Assembly (NCBI GenBank): GCA_964498075.1
Contig: CAZCGA010000069.1
Span: 1-31,828, forward strand
DNA from: CAZCGA01 sp964498075
GTDB lineage: Bacteria > Desulfobacterota > Binatia > HRBIN30
Length of the DNA stretch: 31,828 nt
Reading direction: 5' to 3'
The position numbers and the translations under genes were made by a program. Under the pieces are notes generated by a model. It did no database searches. It saw only the letters and a program-made list of their open reading frames with translations, and had not been told where the DNA came from. Shown here one piece after another: positions 1-6,626 of this stretch. How positions within the stretch are numbered: the first letter of the stretch is position 1; each line of letters begins with the position of its first letter.

Positions 1-89
1 GCGGCTGTAGCGGTGAGGAAGCCGGCCTGACGGGCAGGCGCAACGGTCGATCCTTCTCTGCGACAGAACCGGCGATGGTCGCGGGGAGG

Positions 90-122
90 GTTTGCGCCAC
101 GTTCGCGCCACCGTTTGCGCCA
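90..122. repeat. three direct repeats GTTYGCGCCA
   Basis: Three copies of a 10-bp unit GTT(T/C)GCGCCA lie at 90-99, 101-110 and 113-122, so the units repeat every 11-12 bp, about one helical turn. They sit in a stretch without a convincing gene at the left edge. Such spacing is typical of operator or iteron-like protein-binding arrays, but no binding protein can be named. Confidence 0.5.
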
Positions 123-136
123 GATAGTTGATAGTT
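123..136. repeat. heptad repeat GATAGTT x2
   Basis: Two perfect tandem copies of GATAGTT directly follow the 10-bp repeats. The same heptad theme (AGYTGAT or its complement) recurs at 9802-9815 and 28772-28799, which suggests a dispersed family of short tandem heptads in this genome. Confidence 0.4.
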
Positions 137-614
137 GTGTTTGCGACCGCGGCATTTCTGGGACAGTCACAGCGCGGCTGGCTGGGCTGAGCATCTGAAG
201 CCGGCAAACATCCGATTCCGGTTGCGAAGGCGTGTCCGCCTGCTGGCCGTAGGTCCGGAGATTGCGGCGCAGCTCCGTGCGGTATCCCGAGGTTTGTCAC
301 CCGAGACCGTCGCCAACCTGTGGCTGCGCGAACGGGCTCGCAAAGGGACCCAAACGCCGCCGCCCGTCGCGGCGTGCGAAGCTCGACGTTGGGCGTTCTT
401 ATCCCACCCAGCACCTCCGAAATTGCCAGCGCGCTCAGGTGCGCTGTTGGAAGATGCCGCGCCGGATGTTCGTTCGGATGTAGTCCCACCAGAACTTTCT
501 GCGATCCTCATGGGACCGCGGCGGCGTGTACCGCTGGCGGGCAGCTTCGATCAGCTGGATCGCAGTCGGCTCAACTCTGTTGCGCTTGCTGAGATCGTAG
601 TGCGCCCTGACTAA
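135..614 (+). CDS. doubtful ORF with a CopG/RHH-antitoxin-like stretch
   Basis: This is a 159-codon open frame. Only a short part resembles a known family: around residues 45-70 it reads AAQLRAVSRGLSPETVANLW, the kind of helix-turn segment seen in CopG/BrnA-like ribbon-helix-helix antitoxins (compare the frequent 'GVSPETLVNLWL' motif). The region after residue 100 is antisense to the better-supported gene at 435-737 and is probably not translated. No partner toxin is seen. It may be the remnant of an antitoxin gene whose true end was lost, or chance similarity. Confidence 0.2.
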   Translation: MCLRPRHFWDSHSAAGWAEHLKPANIRFRLRRRVRLLAVGPEIAAQLRAVSRGLSPETVANLWLRERARKGTQTPPPVAACEARRWAFLSHPAPPKLPARSGALLEDAAPDVRSDVVPPELSAILMGPRRRVPLAGSFDQLDRSRLNSVALAEIVVRPD

Positions 615-737
615 CTCCTGGCCCGCGGTCAGGCATTTGACCCGGGCGGATCGGATCGCTTCCAGGCTCTCCTCTGCGGTGTCGTGCTTGAACCGCGGCG
701 CCAAGGCGATCCGTGTGGTCTCCGTCAGTTCATCCAT
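435..737 (-). CDS. small hypothetical protein (100 aa)
   Basis: This is a 100-residue, charged, probably all-helical protein with no recognised domain. The start is supported by a GGAGG Shine-Dalgarno six bases before the ATG at 737. A second in-frame ATG lies two codons into the gene. The C-terminal half is rich in Arg and aromatic residues (for example KFWWDYIRTNIRRG), which suggests nucleic-acid or protein contact, but that is inference. It is the last member of the minus-strand series that begins with the CARF/sigma-54 activator, though a 161-bp gap with a tandem repeat separates it from the preceding gene, so it may have its own promoter. Confidence 0.6.
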   Translation of the reverse strand: MDELTETTRIALAPRFKHDTAEESLEAIRSARVKCLTAGQELVRAHYDLSKRNRVEPTAIQLIEAARQRYTPPRSHEDRRKFWWDYIRTNIRRGIFQQRT

Positions 738-862
738 CGAAGTCCTCCCTTCTCACTCTACCGCCCTTACCTTGGGCAATGACTTGGGCGCACTGCTGTG
801 AGCGGTTCGCCGGGACATCGCCGACCGGAGGGAACAGCTTGGCCGCTGGCGGAGTTCGGGTA

Positions 863-900
863 GGCAATCTGCACACCGTTCGCCAATCTGCAGACCGTTC
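863..900. repeat. 19-bp tandem repeat, two copies
   Basis: Two adjacent 19-bp units (863-881 and 882-900) differ at only two positions; the common core is CAATCTGCA-ACCGTTC. They lie between two minus-strand genes, and the second copy contains the stop codon of the upstream gene (899-901). Read on the minus strand, the first copy has GG-N10-GC spacing (877/876 and 865/864) with a TTGC box, the minimal sigma-54 promoter signature. The -24 box is otherwise poor and the second copy lacks the GC. The pair could be an operator, a duplicated promoter element or a simple duplication. Confidence 0.6.
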
Positions 901-1540
901 AATGTGGCTGCCTGTCCGCCAGCGCGTTGCCCACCCGCCGCGCAATCCGCCGAACCGTTCCATCTTCACGGAAGAGCCAGAGGTGCTGGGCCCCACGCCG
1001 AGCCATCCGGTCACGCACAATCACTTGCACGCCCTCCGTTCGTGCCAGACGTCGCGCGCGGCGCACGGCGATATCTCGCGTTGCCGAAGTGAAGCAAACG
1101 CGTGTCTGGGTGCCGACCTCGAACCGTTGGCTCAGCGGTCCGCTCTGAATCGCTTGCCGCTCGCGTTCGTCGGCCTGCTCGTCCTCGGAGGACGAGGCGG
1201 CGGGGCAGGGATCTTTCAGCTTTTCAACCATTGCTGCCTCTTCCGCCCTTGCGTTTCGAAATCGATCAAGTGAACTGTCCGCCACCTGCCCGTTCTCCGT
1301 CCCGGGCTTGCTCGGCTCGCCTTGGACGATCACCAGTCGCACGTCCTCAACAGAGCGCAGCGCACCCGCAAAACTCCGCGGGATGCGGCCGCCCTCTGGA
1401 TCCCACAAGTCCGGTCTCGTCGCGCCGAAACACCTCGCGCACTCGTCAAGGTGGTTGCATCCTTCACCCCGCTCGCCCTGCGATCGTACGAGGATGTCGT
1501 ATATCGGCTTGCAGGGTAGGAAGTCTCGGTCGATTCTCAT
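899..1540 (-). CDS. hypothetical protein, possibly two-part (213 aa)
   Basis: An open frame follows the nuclease-like gene by 22 bp and probably belongs to the same transcript. The N-terminus has a cysteine cluster (CNHLDECARC, residues about 28-37) and then a beta-strand followed by GEPSKPG. This is the type of strand-loop that opens the uracil-DNA-glycosylase superfamily, but nothing else of that fold is visible. A low-complexity acidic linker (SSSEDEQADERE) follows, then a basic C-terminal block (about residues 150-205) rich in Arg with AVRRARRLARTEGVQVIVRD, loosely like DUF2188-type small domains. The mixed character may mean a fusion, a frameshift or a degraded gene. A GTG at 1552 is an alternative start; neither start has a good ribosome-binding site. 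Confidence 0.45.
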   Translation of the reverse strand: MRIDRDFLPCKPIYDILVRSQGERGEGCNHLDECARCFGATRPDLWDPEGGRIPRSFAGALRSVEDVRLVIVQGEPSKPGTENGQVADSSLDRFRNARAEEAAMVEKLKDPCPAASSSEDEQADERERQAIQSGPLSQRFEVGTQTRVCFTSATRDIAVRRARRLARTEGVQVIVRDRMARRGAQHLWLFREDGTVRRIARRVGNALADRQPH

Positions 1541-1562
1541 CGGGCGTCTCACGTCTTGCTGG

Positions 1563-2169
1563 TCAAGCCGCTGCGGCCTCTTCGCTTGCGTGGTGCTTCA
1601 GTCCTTCCACGTTCTGCCGCAACACTGCAAGTTGTTGATCGATGTCTTCCTGAAGTCGCTCGGCACGGGTGCGGATCTTGTCACCGTGGGAGCGGACGGT
1701 ACCGGCCATGGTGACGATCTCACCAAGTGACTCGGCCGCCTTGGTGATGCGGCGCACCGCATCCTCGATCGCGGTGAACTCGGCTTGCACCCGCTCCTGC
1801 TGCAAGCGCTCACGCACCACGAGGGCCCGGGCGAGCGAGAGCGCGGCGATGAGCGCAACGTCACTCGTGGCGTCGTCCCGATCCCACACCACGACGATGT
1901 CCGCACCGACACGCACCAGCGGCTCCAACTCCTCCGGCGCCGTCGCCTTGGACAGCACGGCGATGCCGACCTGGGCGTCGCGGTTCTCGCGTGCGCGTGC
2001 CAGCTCGTCGATGGACTCGCGCAGGTTGTAGCCCTGACTCTCCTTCGCCTCGATGACGATGCGCGCGCCCGGCGCGGCGGTTTCCGGGCCGAGGGCCAGC
2101 ACGAAGTCGCCGATCTTACACCGCGGAATGCGGCCGACGCTATGACCGACCGACTCAAGGACATCACCG
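1563..2169 (-). pseudogene. 3' part of an IS-split coiled-coil/REase-like nuclease gene
   Basis: This is the C-terminal portion of the gene whose 5' part lies at 4029-5026. The frame is open from the insertion-sequence boundary to a stop at 1563-1565 and has no credible start of its own. It reads KIGDFVLALGPE, then RIVIEAKES, giving the D-(about 20)-E-x-K spacing of the PD-(D/E)xK restriction-endonuclease fold. The following ELARARENRDAQVGIAVLS segment is usual in DUF2130/RmuC-like nuclease-fold proteins. The last about 80 residues form a coiled coil. Excising the element plus one 9-bp target copy joins both parts into one 531-residue frame. As it stands the conserved catalytic segment is separated from its promoter, start codon and N-terminus, so the protein is almost certainly not made intact. 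Confidence 0.85.
2161..2169. repeat. left target-site duplication (ACATCACCG)
   Basis: This 9-bp sequence is repeated exactly at 4029-4037, directly outside the two ends of the insertion sequence. It marks the site of insertion and defines the element boundaries. Confidence 0.9.
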
Positions 2170-2197
2170 GGGCGCGCGTCATGGATGTGGGTAATTG
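2170..2197. repeat. left terminal inverted repeat of the IS
   Basis: It begins GGGCG and contains the conserved inner block TGTGGGTAA. It matches the complement of 4001-4028 at 21 of 28 positions. Confidence 0.85.
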
Positions 2198-2261
2198 CAG
2201 GGAGTGCTTGCCTGGTTCACCGTTCTACCAGTATAATAGGCTGGTAGAGGAGGTGAGGGGG

Positions 2262-2807
2262 ATGGCACAGACGGTTGAGGAACTGGAAGGCCGCCGCGCG
2301 GCAGTGCTCAAGCAGATTGAAGAGATCGGCGACATGCGCCGTGGGTCGATCGCGGAGCGCTACCGCCAGTGCGGGAAGCACCCGTGTTGCTGCGAGCAGG
2401 CAGATCATCCGGGCCACGGCCCGTACTATTCGCTGACGGTGAAAGCGGAGGGAACGACCGTGACCCGGCATCTGGCTGTCGGGGCGGAACTGGCCAAGGT
2501 AGAACGGGAGATCGCCGCGTTTCGCCGGTTTCAGGAATTGGTTCCGCAGCTCGTGACCGTCAACGAAGAGATCTGCGAGGCCCGCCCGGTCGGCGCTCCC
2601 GGGGACGCGGCGCGCGAGCGGCGCGCGCTCAAAAAAAAATTGCCGAGATCGTCCAGACGGAGGCGGGGGGGAAGCCGAGCGGATAACGCAGCATTTTCTC
2701 GCGGCGCGCCAGCGCGGCGAGTCGCTCGATCTGGGGGCCACCGAGTTCGCGGTGCGCACGGCGATGCAGCGGGTGGGCAGCGTGCTGTTGGAGCAGTTGC
2801 TCAATAG
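2262..2807 (+). CDS. IS accessory ORF (DUF6788-like)
   Basis: The start is at an ATG preceded by AGGAGGTGAGGGGG, a strong ribosome-binding site. The N-terminal 40 residues are helical. Residues about 28-65 hold MRRGSIAERYRQCGKHPCCC followed by GHGPYYSLTVK, a cysteine-containing motif typical of the small proteins encoded upstream of ISKra4-like transposases, possibly a zinc-binding DNA-recognition module. Similarity stops at the A9 run (2631-2639). In the annotated frame the protein continues as Arg-rich nonsense to 2807. A -1 shift on the A run instead gives KKKIAEIVQTEAGG, which looks like genuine coding. The native product is therefore probably an ORFA-transposase fusion made by frameshifting, or the element has decayed. 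Confidence 0.75.
   Translation: MAQTVEELEGRRAAVLKQIEEIGDMRRGSIAERYRQCGKHPCCCEQADHPGHGPYYSLTVKAEGTTVTRHLAVGAELAKVEREIAAFRRFQELVPQLVTVNEEICEARPVGAPGDAARERRALKKKLPRSSRRRRGGSRADNAAFSRGAPARRVARSGGHRVRGAHGDAAGGQRAVGAVAQ
2631..2671 (+). other. two homopolymer slippery sites (A9 and G7)
   Basis: A run of nine A (2631-2639) moves the accessory ORF from its frame to the -1 frame, which encodes IAEIVQTEAGG. A run of seven G (2665-2671) then moves -1 again into the transposase frame, which reads EAERITQHFLAARQRGE. Each shift exchanges nonsense for plausible family sequence. The sites could be programmed frameshift signals, inactivating indels, or sequencing errors in homopolymers. Confidence 0.6.
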
Positions 2808-3990
2808 CGATCACGGCGGCCACCGCGGCCAGCGTCTGGCGTGTGGCGACGGGCATCAGGCCGAGTTCATCGACTACCGGCCCAAGCAGCTGCAGACGAT
2901 CCTCGGCCTGGTGCGGATCGAGCGCGCCTACTATTACTGCGCGGCGTGCCCCGCCGAGCGGCGCGGGGTGATTCCGAAAGACCACGATCTCGATGTGGCG
3001 GGCACCTCGTTCAGCCCGGGGCTGCGCCGCTTGATGGCGCGGGTGGGGGCCCAGGAGGCGTTTGCCACCGCCAGCCGGGACTTGGCCGAACTGGCGGGTG
3101 TCGTGGTGCCCAGCAAGACGATCGAACGTAGCGCCGAGGCGGCCGGCGCCGCCGCCGAAGAGGCCAATCAAGCCGAGCGCGCCGCTATGCTGAGCGGCGG
3201 GGGCCAGCCTGTTGCCGCAGCCTCACGGCTGTACGTCGCCATGGACGGTACCGGCGTCCCCGCCGTCCCGAAGGACACCGAGGGGCGCCCGGGCAAGGGA
3301 CCCGACGGCCGGGCCCGCACGCGCGAGGCGAAACTGGGATGTGTGTTCACGCAGACGAGCTTTGACGAGGAGGGTTGGCCGGTGCGCGATCCGGACTCCA
3401 CCACCTACGTCGGCGCCATCGAGCCGGTCGAGACGTTCGGCCCCCGCCTGCACGCCGAGGCCGTGCGCCGCGGCCTCCAGCACGCCACCACGGTGATCGT
3501 CCTCGGGGACGGAGCTCCCTGGATCTGGCACCGGGCTGACGAGGACTTCCCCGGCGCGGTGCAGATCGTCGATCTCTACCATGCTCGCGAACATTTGGCC
3601 CTGGTGGCGCGGCTCGGCTTCGGCAGCGCCAGCGAGTCGGCCACGGCCTGGATCGCGGCGCGCCGGGATGACCTCGACGCCGGCGATGTCGAGGTCATCG
3701 TGCACGAGATCCGCCAACTGGCTCGCCGCCATCCCAAGGTGCGCCAGGAGCTACGCAAGGAGGCCGACTACTTCGACACCAACAAGCTGCGGATGTGTTA
3801 CCAGCACTTTCGCGCCCGCGGCTTCTTCGTCGGCTCCGGGGTCATCGAAGCCGGCTGCAAAACCGTCATCGGCCAGCGCCTCAAACAATCCGGTATGCGG
3901 TGGACCGTCGTCGGTGCGAACGCCGTGATCGCTCTGCGCTGTCGGCTGCTCAGCAACCGCTGGGATGATCTCTGGCGGGCCGCCGCTTAA
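2752..3990 (+). CDS. ISKra4-family transposase
   Basis: This is the transposase of the insertion sequence. The first ATG gives 412 residues, but coding similarity clearly extends upstream in the same frame to about 2671 (EAERITQHFL, LDLGATEFAVRTAM), so the real protein is probably fused to the accessory ORF by frameshift. Visible catalytic candidates are YVAMDGTGVP (first Asp), VIVLGDGAPWIW with QIVDLYHAREHL (second Asp) and GSGVIEAGCKTVIGQRLKQS (Glu), the pattern shared by ISKra4 and related MULE/UPF0236-like DDE transposases. The ORF ends 38 bp before the right end of the element. Confidence 0.9.
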   Translation: MRTAMQRVGSVLLEQLLNSDHGGHRGQRLACGDGHQAEFIDYRPKQLQTILGLVRIERAYYYCAACPAERRGVIPKDHDLDVAGTSFSPGLRRLMARVGAQEAFATASRDLAELAGVVVPSKTIERSAEAAGAAAEEANQAERAAMLSGGGQPVAAASRLYVAMDGTGVPAVPKDTEGRPGKGPDGRARTREAKLGCVFTQTSFDEEGWPVRDPDSTTYVGAIEPVETFGPRLHAEAVRRGLQHATTVIVLGDGAPWIWHRADEDFPGAVQIVDLYHAREHLALVARLGFGSASESATAWIAARRDDLDAGDVEVIVHEIRQLARRHPKVRQELRKEADYFDTNKLRMCYQHFRARGFFVGSGVIEAGCKTVIGQRLKQSGMRWTVVGANAVIALRCRLLSNRWDDLWRAAA

Positions 3991-4000
3991 CCATGGCGCT

Positions 4001-4028
4001 CAGTTACCCACAAATTTGTCGCACGCCC
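4001..4028. repeat. right terminal inverted repeat of the IS
   Basis: It is the inverted partner of 2170-2197 and ends ...GCACGCCC directly before the right target duplication. Confidence 0.85.
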
Positions 4029-4037
4029 ACATCACCG
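4029..4037. repeat. right target-site duplication (ACATCACCG)
   Basis: This is an exact copy of 2161-2169, created by the insertion. Confidence 0.9.
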
Positions 4038-5026
4038 CTGTTGGTGCTCTGTTCAGCCAACAGCGAGTGCACCGCCTCTTCGAAATCGACACCGCGACGT
4101 GTCGAACGCGCCGCCTCCGCACGTCGGGCCTGCAACGCTTCCAGCGTGCTGCGCACCTCCGTGTGGAACGCCGCGTTCGCATCGTTCAGGTTCTTGATGA
4201 CGTCGAGCAACTCGCGCCGCAACACCGCAAGCGGTGAGGTGTCATCGTCGAGCGTGAGGCTGCTGCGCACCTGTGCCGTGGTCTCGTCGACCCGCTTGAC
4301 GAGCCGCGACAGCGCGCCGTCGGGTTGGTCAAGTGAGAACTCTTTGCGCACCGTGTCGATGTCGGCGGCGAGGTCCTCGCGCAGCTTGCCGTTGCTTCCG
4401 GTGATCTCCGCGACCAGCCGCGACAGGGCCGAAGCCTTATCGTCGAGGCTGAACTGGTGCAGGATGTGGTCACGCTGCACCTGCAGGGTTTTGTCGATGG
4501 CTTGCTGCAACGCCGCGAGAAAACCGTCGCTCTGTGCCGGCGACAGTTGCTTGAGGATCGGGCTGCTCTCGCCCACATACGCGGCGAGCGTCCGCGCCAG
4601 CGTGGACGCCTCGCCGTCGAGATGGCGTGTGAGCACACCTTCGAGATCGCCGTCGCGGCGCACAAGACGGTCGAGACGCTGAGTCAGATCACCGGTCTGC
4701 GGATCGAGGTATTGCGCGATGGCACTGCCGAGCTTCTCCGTCAGCGCCGTCCCCTGATCCGACAGGAGCACGCGAATGTCGCTGACGAGCCGTTCGCCCT
4801 CGCTATGAATGCGATCGGCATCGATACTCCCGCTCGCTTGACGCAGCGCCAGGACGCCCAAACGGAGGGCAGACAACGCGAACTGCTCGCGCGTCGGCCC
4901 GTCGGCGTGGCGCAACAGCTCCGCGACCACTTCCGGATCGGCGACGCGCAACGTCAGGTTCACCATACTATCGGTATGGGCTCGATCTCCGTTTGAAGCG
5001 GCGCTCTCGTGCTGCAAGTCGACCAT
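4029..5026 (-). pseudogene. 5' part of an IS-split coiled-coil/REase-like nuclease gene
   Basis: This is the N-terminal part of the interrupted gene. The ATG at 5026 is preceded by a strong AGGAGG-type Shine-Dalgarno (5031-5038) and lies about 31 bases downstream of the start point predicted from the sigma-54 promoter at 5068-5083. Other in-frame starts exist at 5050 (ATG) and 5092 (TTG), but both would lie at or upstream of that start point. The product is about 330 residues of predicted helix and coiled coil, with repeated 'LDD..S.LSRLV' heptad-like blocks, reaching FEEAVHSLL at the start of the nuclease-like domain. After the insertion the frame reads a few foreign residues (GVRQICG) and stops at 4004-4006. 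The catalytic region is missing from this fragment, so any translated product would be a coiled-coil stub. Confidence 0.85.
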
Positions 5027-5030
5027 CCCT

Positions 5031-5038
5031 CTCCTCCT
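5031..5038 (-). promoter_or_regulatory. strong ribosome-binding site of the split nuclease gene
   Basis: On the minus strand this reads AGGAGGAG; its AGGAGG core (5038-5033) lies six bases before the ATG at 5026. It decides the start in favour of 5026 over the upstream TTG and ATG. Confidence 0.75.
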
Positions 5039-5067
5039 CTTTCTCGGCATCGCTGGCAGACTCGTAG

Positions 5068-5083
5068 AGCAGCCCGCGTGCCA
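5068..5083 (-). promoter_or_regulatory. near-consensus sigma-54 (-24/-12) promoter
   Basis: The minus strand reads TGGCACGCGGGCTGCT. Compared with the sigma-54 consensus TGGCACG-N4-TTGC(A/T), only one consensus base differs. The invariant GG (5082/5081) and GC (5070/5069) are exactly 10 bp apart. Transcription would start near 5057, giving a leader of about 31 bases that contains the strong Shine-Dalgarno. The site overlaps the last codons of the gene for a sigma-54-dependent activator, so that activator is the obvious candidate to control it. Confidence 0.78.
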
Positions 5084-5088
5084 GCCCC

Positions 5089-6612
5089 TCAACCAGTAAT
5101 GCCCAACTTACGGATCCGGTGGGCCAGCGCCTGACGGCTCGCCATGCCGAGCAGCTTCGCCGCGCGCTCCTTCACACCGCCGGCCTCGCGCAGCGCCTGC
5201 TCGATGAGCCGGCGCTCCACTGACTCCAATTCCTTGTGCAGACTGAAATTCCGGCGAGCGGCAAGTGGCACCGCGGAAGCGCCGGCGGCGTCCGTCGGGA
5301 TGACGTGCGCCGCGAAGTTCTCGCGGCGGATCGTGTCGCCGGAGACTAACGCGAAGATGCGCGCCAGCGTGTTCTCCAGCTCCCGCACGTTGCCCGGCCA
5401 CGGATAGCTCTCCGCAAACTCCCTTGCGCCAGGGGAAAGATGTTTGCGTTCCGCTCCCGGAATGGAAGCCGCTCGCTCGTTCAGCTTCGCGAGGAAGTGC
5501 TGCACCAACGGAAACACATCGTCGGGTCGCTCGCGCAACGGCGGCAGGCGCAGCACCAACACAGCCAGCCGATAGAAGAGGTCGTCGCGGAACTTCCCGT
5601 CGCGCATGGCGGCAACCAGATCGCGGTTGGTGGCAGCGATCACTCGGACGTCGATCTTGCGAGTCTTCGTCTCGCCGATGCGCTGAATCTCGCCTTCTTG
5701 GAGAACACGGAGCAGACGAACCTGGGTTTCCGGCTGCATCTCGCCGACCTCGTCGAGGAACAGCGTGCCGCCGTCACACGCCTCGAAGCGCCCGGTGCGG
5801 TCGGTCGTCGCGCCGGTGAATGCGCCCTTGGCGTGGCCGAACAACTCGGAGTCCAGCAGATCGCGCGGTATCGCCCCGCAGTTCATGGCCCCCCAGGGCT
5901 TGTGCCCGCGCAGACTGGCGGCGTGGATAGCGCGGGCGAGTAGCTCCTTGCCCGTTCCAGATTCCCCGACGATCAACACCGGGTTCGGGTAGAGAGCTAC
6001 CCGCCGCGCGTCGCGAATCGCCGCGACCATGGCCGAGCTGCGATGGACCAGCGCATCAAAGGCGTTGGTCGCCGGAAGCTGCGTGTCCACGGGCGCCAGC
6101 AGCATCGCGCGGCGGGCGGCGATGTCTGGAAGGACGTCGAGCGTCAGGTCGAACGGGATCTCCACTTCGGCGAGCTGCGGCTTCCCCGCCTTGTCGAGCC
6201 AACTCTTGAAGAGTTTTGCCCCCGCGTATTTCGTCTTGGCGAGCAGAATCCAGACTGCGGCCATAGCGCTGGTGCCGGGGCTGGTATGGATAGCCATCTG
6301 ATTGCACGGGGTCTGCCGGACTAGGTTTGCCAGCGCCGCGTCAGCGGCCCGAAGGATCCCGAGATAGTCAGTCGGGTCCTTCAGCTTCACCTCTCGCACG
6401 TCGATGCGTGGGCCCACAGCGCGGCGCAGCGCGGCCAGGTAGTTGGCGGCATCAGCTTTGGGCCAATCCGAGAGGAGCACCACGCTGACGTCGGGGTAGA
6501 CGCGCAGGAAGTCGACGATGGGCCCGGTCGGCCGGTCCGTGCGAGCGCCATCGATGTCTTGGCGACCGATCCAGGCGACCAGGTACTTCAGATGAGTGCC
6601 GTCGGTCCCCAA
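5089..6612 (-). CDS. CARF-domain sigma-54-dependent transcriptional activator (RtcR-like)
   Basis: This is a 507-residue enhancer-binding protein. Residues about 8-165 look like a CARF/RtcR sensor: LVAWIGRQDIDG with GPIVDFL near the start, then IHTSPGTSAMAAVWILLAK (about 108-126), closely parallel to the 'IHITTGTH...WFLLAE' segment of E. coli RtcR. The AAA+ domain has Walker A GESGTGKE (about 216), the sigma-54-contacting GAFTGA loop (about 263) and Walker B GGTLFLDE (about 281). The last 45 residues form a Fis-type HTH. CARF domains bind nucleotide or RNA-derived ligands, so the ligand may be a cyclic oligonucleotide or RNA end; this is inferred. The start is a TTG at 6612 with a weak SD, and the stop lies just upstream of a sigma-54 promoter for the next gene. 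Confidence 0.85.
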   Translation of the reverse strand: MGTDGTHLKYLVAWIGRQDIDGARTDRPTGPIVDFLRVYPDVSVVLLSDWPKADAANYLAALRRAVGPRIDVREVKLKDPTDYLGILRAADAALANLVRQTPCNQMAIHTSPGTSAMAAVWILLAKTKYAGAKLFKSWLDKAGKPQLAEVEIPFDLTLDVLPDIAARRAMLLAPVDTQLPATNAFDALVHRSSAMVAAIRDARRVALYPNPVLIVGESGTGKELLARAIHAASLRGHKPWGAMNCGAIPRDLLDSELFGHAKGAFTGATTDRTGRFEACDGGTLFLDEVGEMQPETQVRLLRVLQEGEIQRIGETKTRKIDVRVIAATNRDLVAAMRDGKFRDDLFYRLAVLVLRLPPLRERPDDVFPLVQHFLAKLNERAASIPGAERKHLSPGAREFAESYPWPGNVRELENTLARIFALVSGDTIRRENFAAHVIPTDAAGASAVPLAARRNFSLHKELESVERRLIEQALREAGGVKERAAKLLGMASRQALAHRIRKLGITG

Positions 6613-6626
6613 AGGCTCGCCCCCTA

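Larger units (their letters stand above)
2170..4028 (+). mobile_element. ISKra4-family insertion sequence, 1859 bp
   Basis: This is a complete element bounded by 28-bp imperfect terminal inverted repeats (21 of 28 positions match) and 9-bp direct target repeats. It carries an accessory ORF with a GSI..RYR-CGK-C.C signature (DUF6788-like) followed by a DDE-type ISKra4 transposase, the gene order seen in one group of this family. The two ORFs are in different frames and are connected by A9 and G7 homopolymer runs. The element inserted in the opposite orientation to the host gene, splitting it after a glycine-aspartate-valine segment. Intact ends and target repeats suggest recent insertion. Confidence 0.92.

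Noticed and set aside
1785..2261. upstream extension of the IS accessory ORF into host DNA
   Set aside because: It crosses the element boundary at 2170 and is antisense to the nuclease fragment. The ATG at 2262 has a strong SD inside the element.
2183..4012. shorter insertion-sequence boundaries at the GTGGGTAA repeats, with no target duplication
   Set aside because: Extending outward gave longer inverted repeats ending GGGCG and exact 9-bp flanking repeats that restore the host frame, so the element ends at 2170 and 4028.
5265..5280. plus-strand TGGCACCGCGGAAGC inside the activator gene
   Set aside because: It has GG-N10-GC spacing but lies on the opposite strand inside a coding region, has no TTGC box and faces no gene start.
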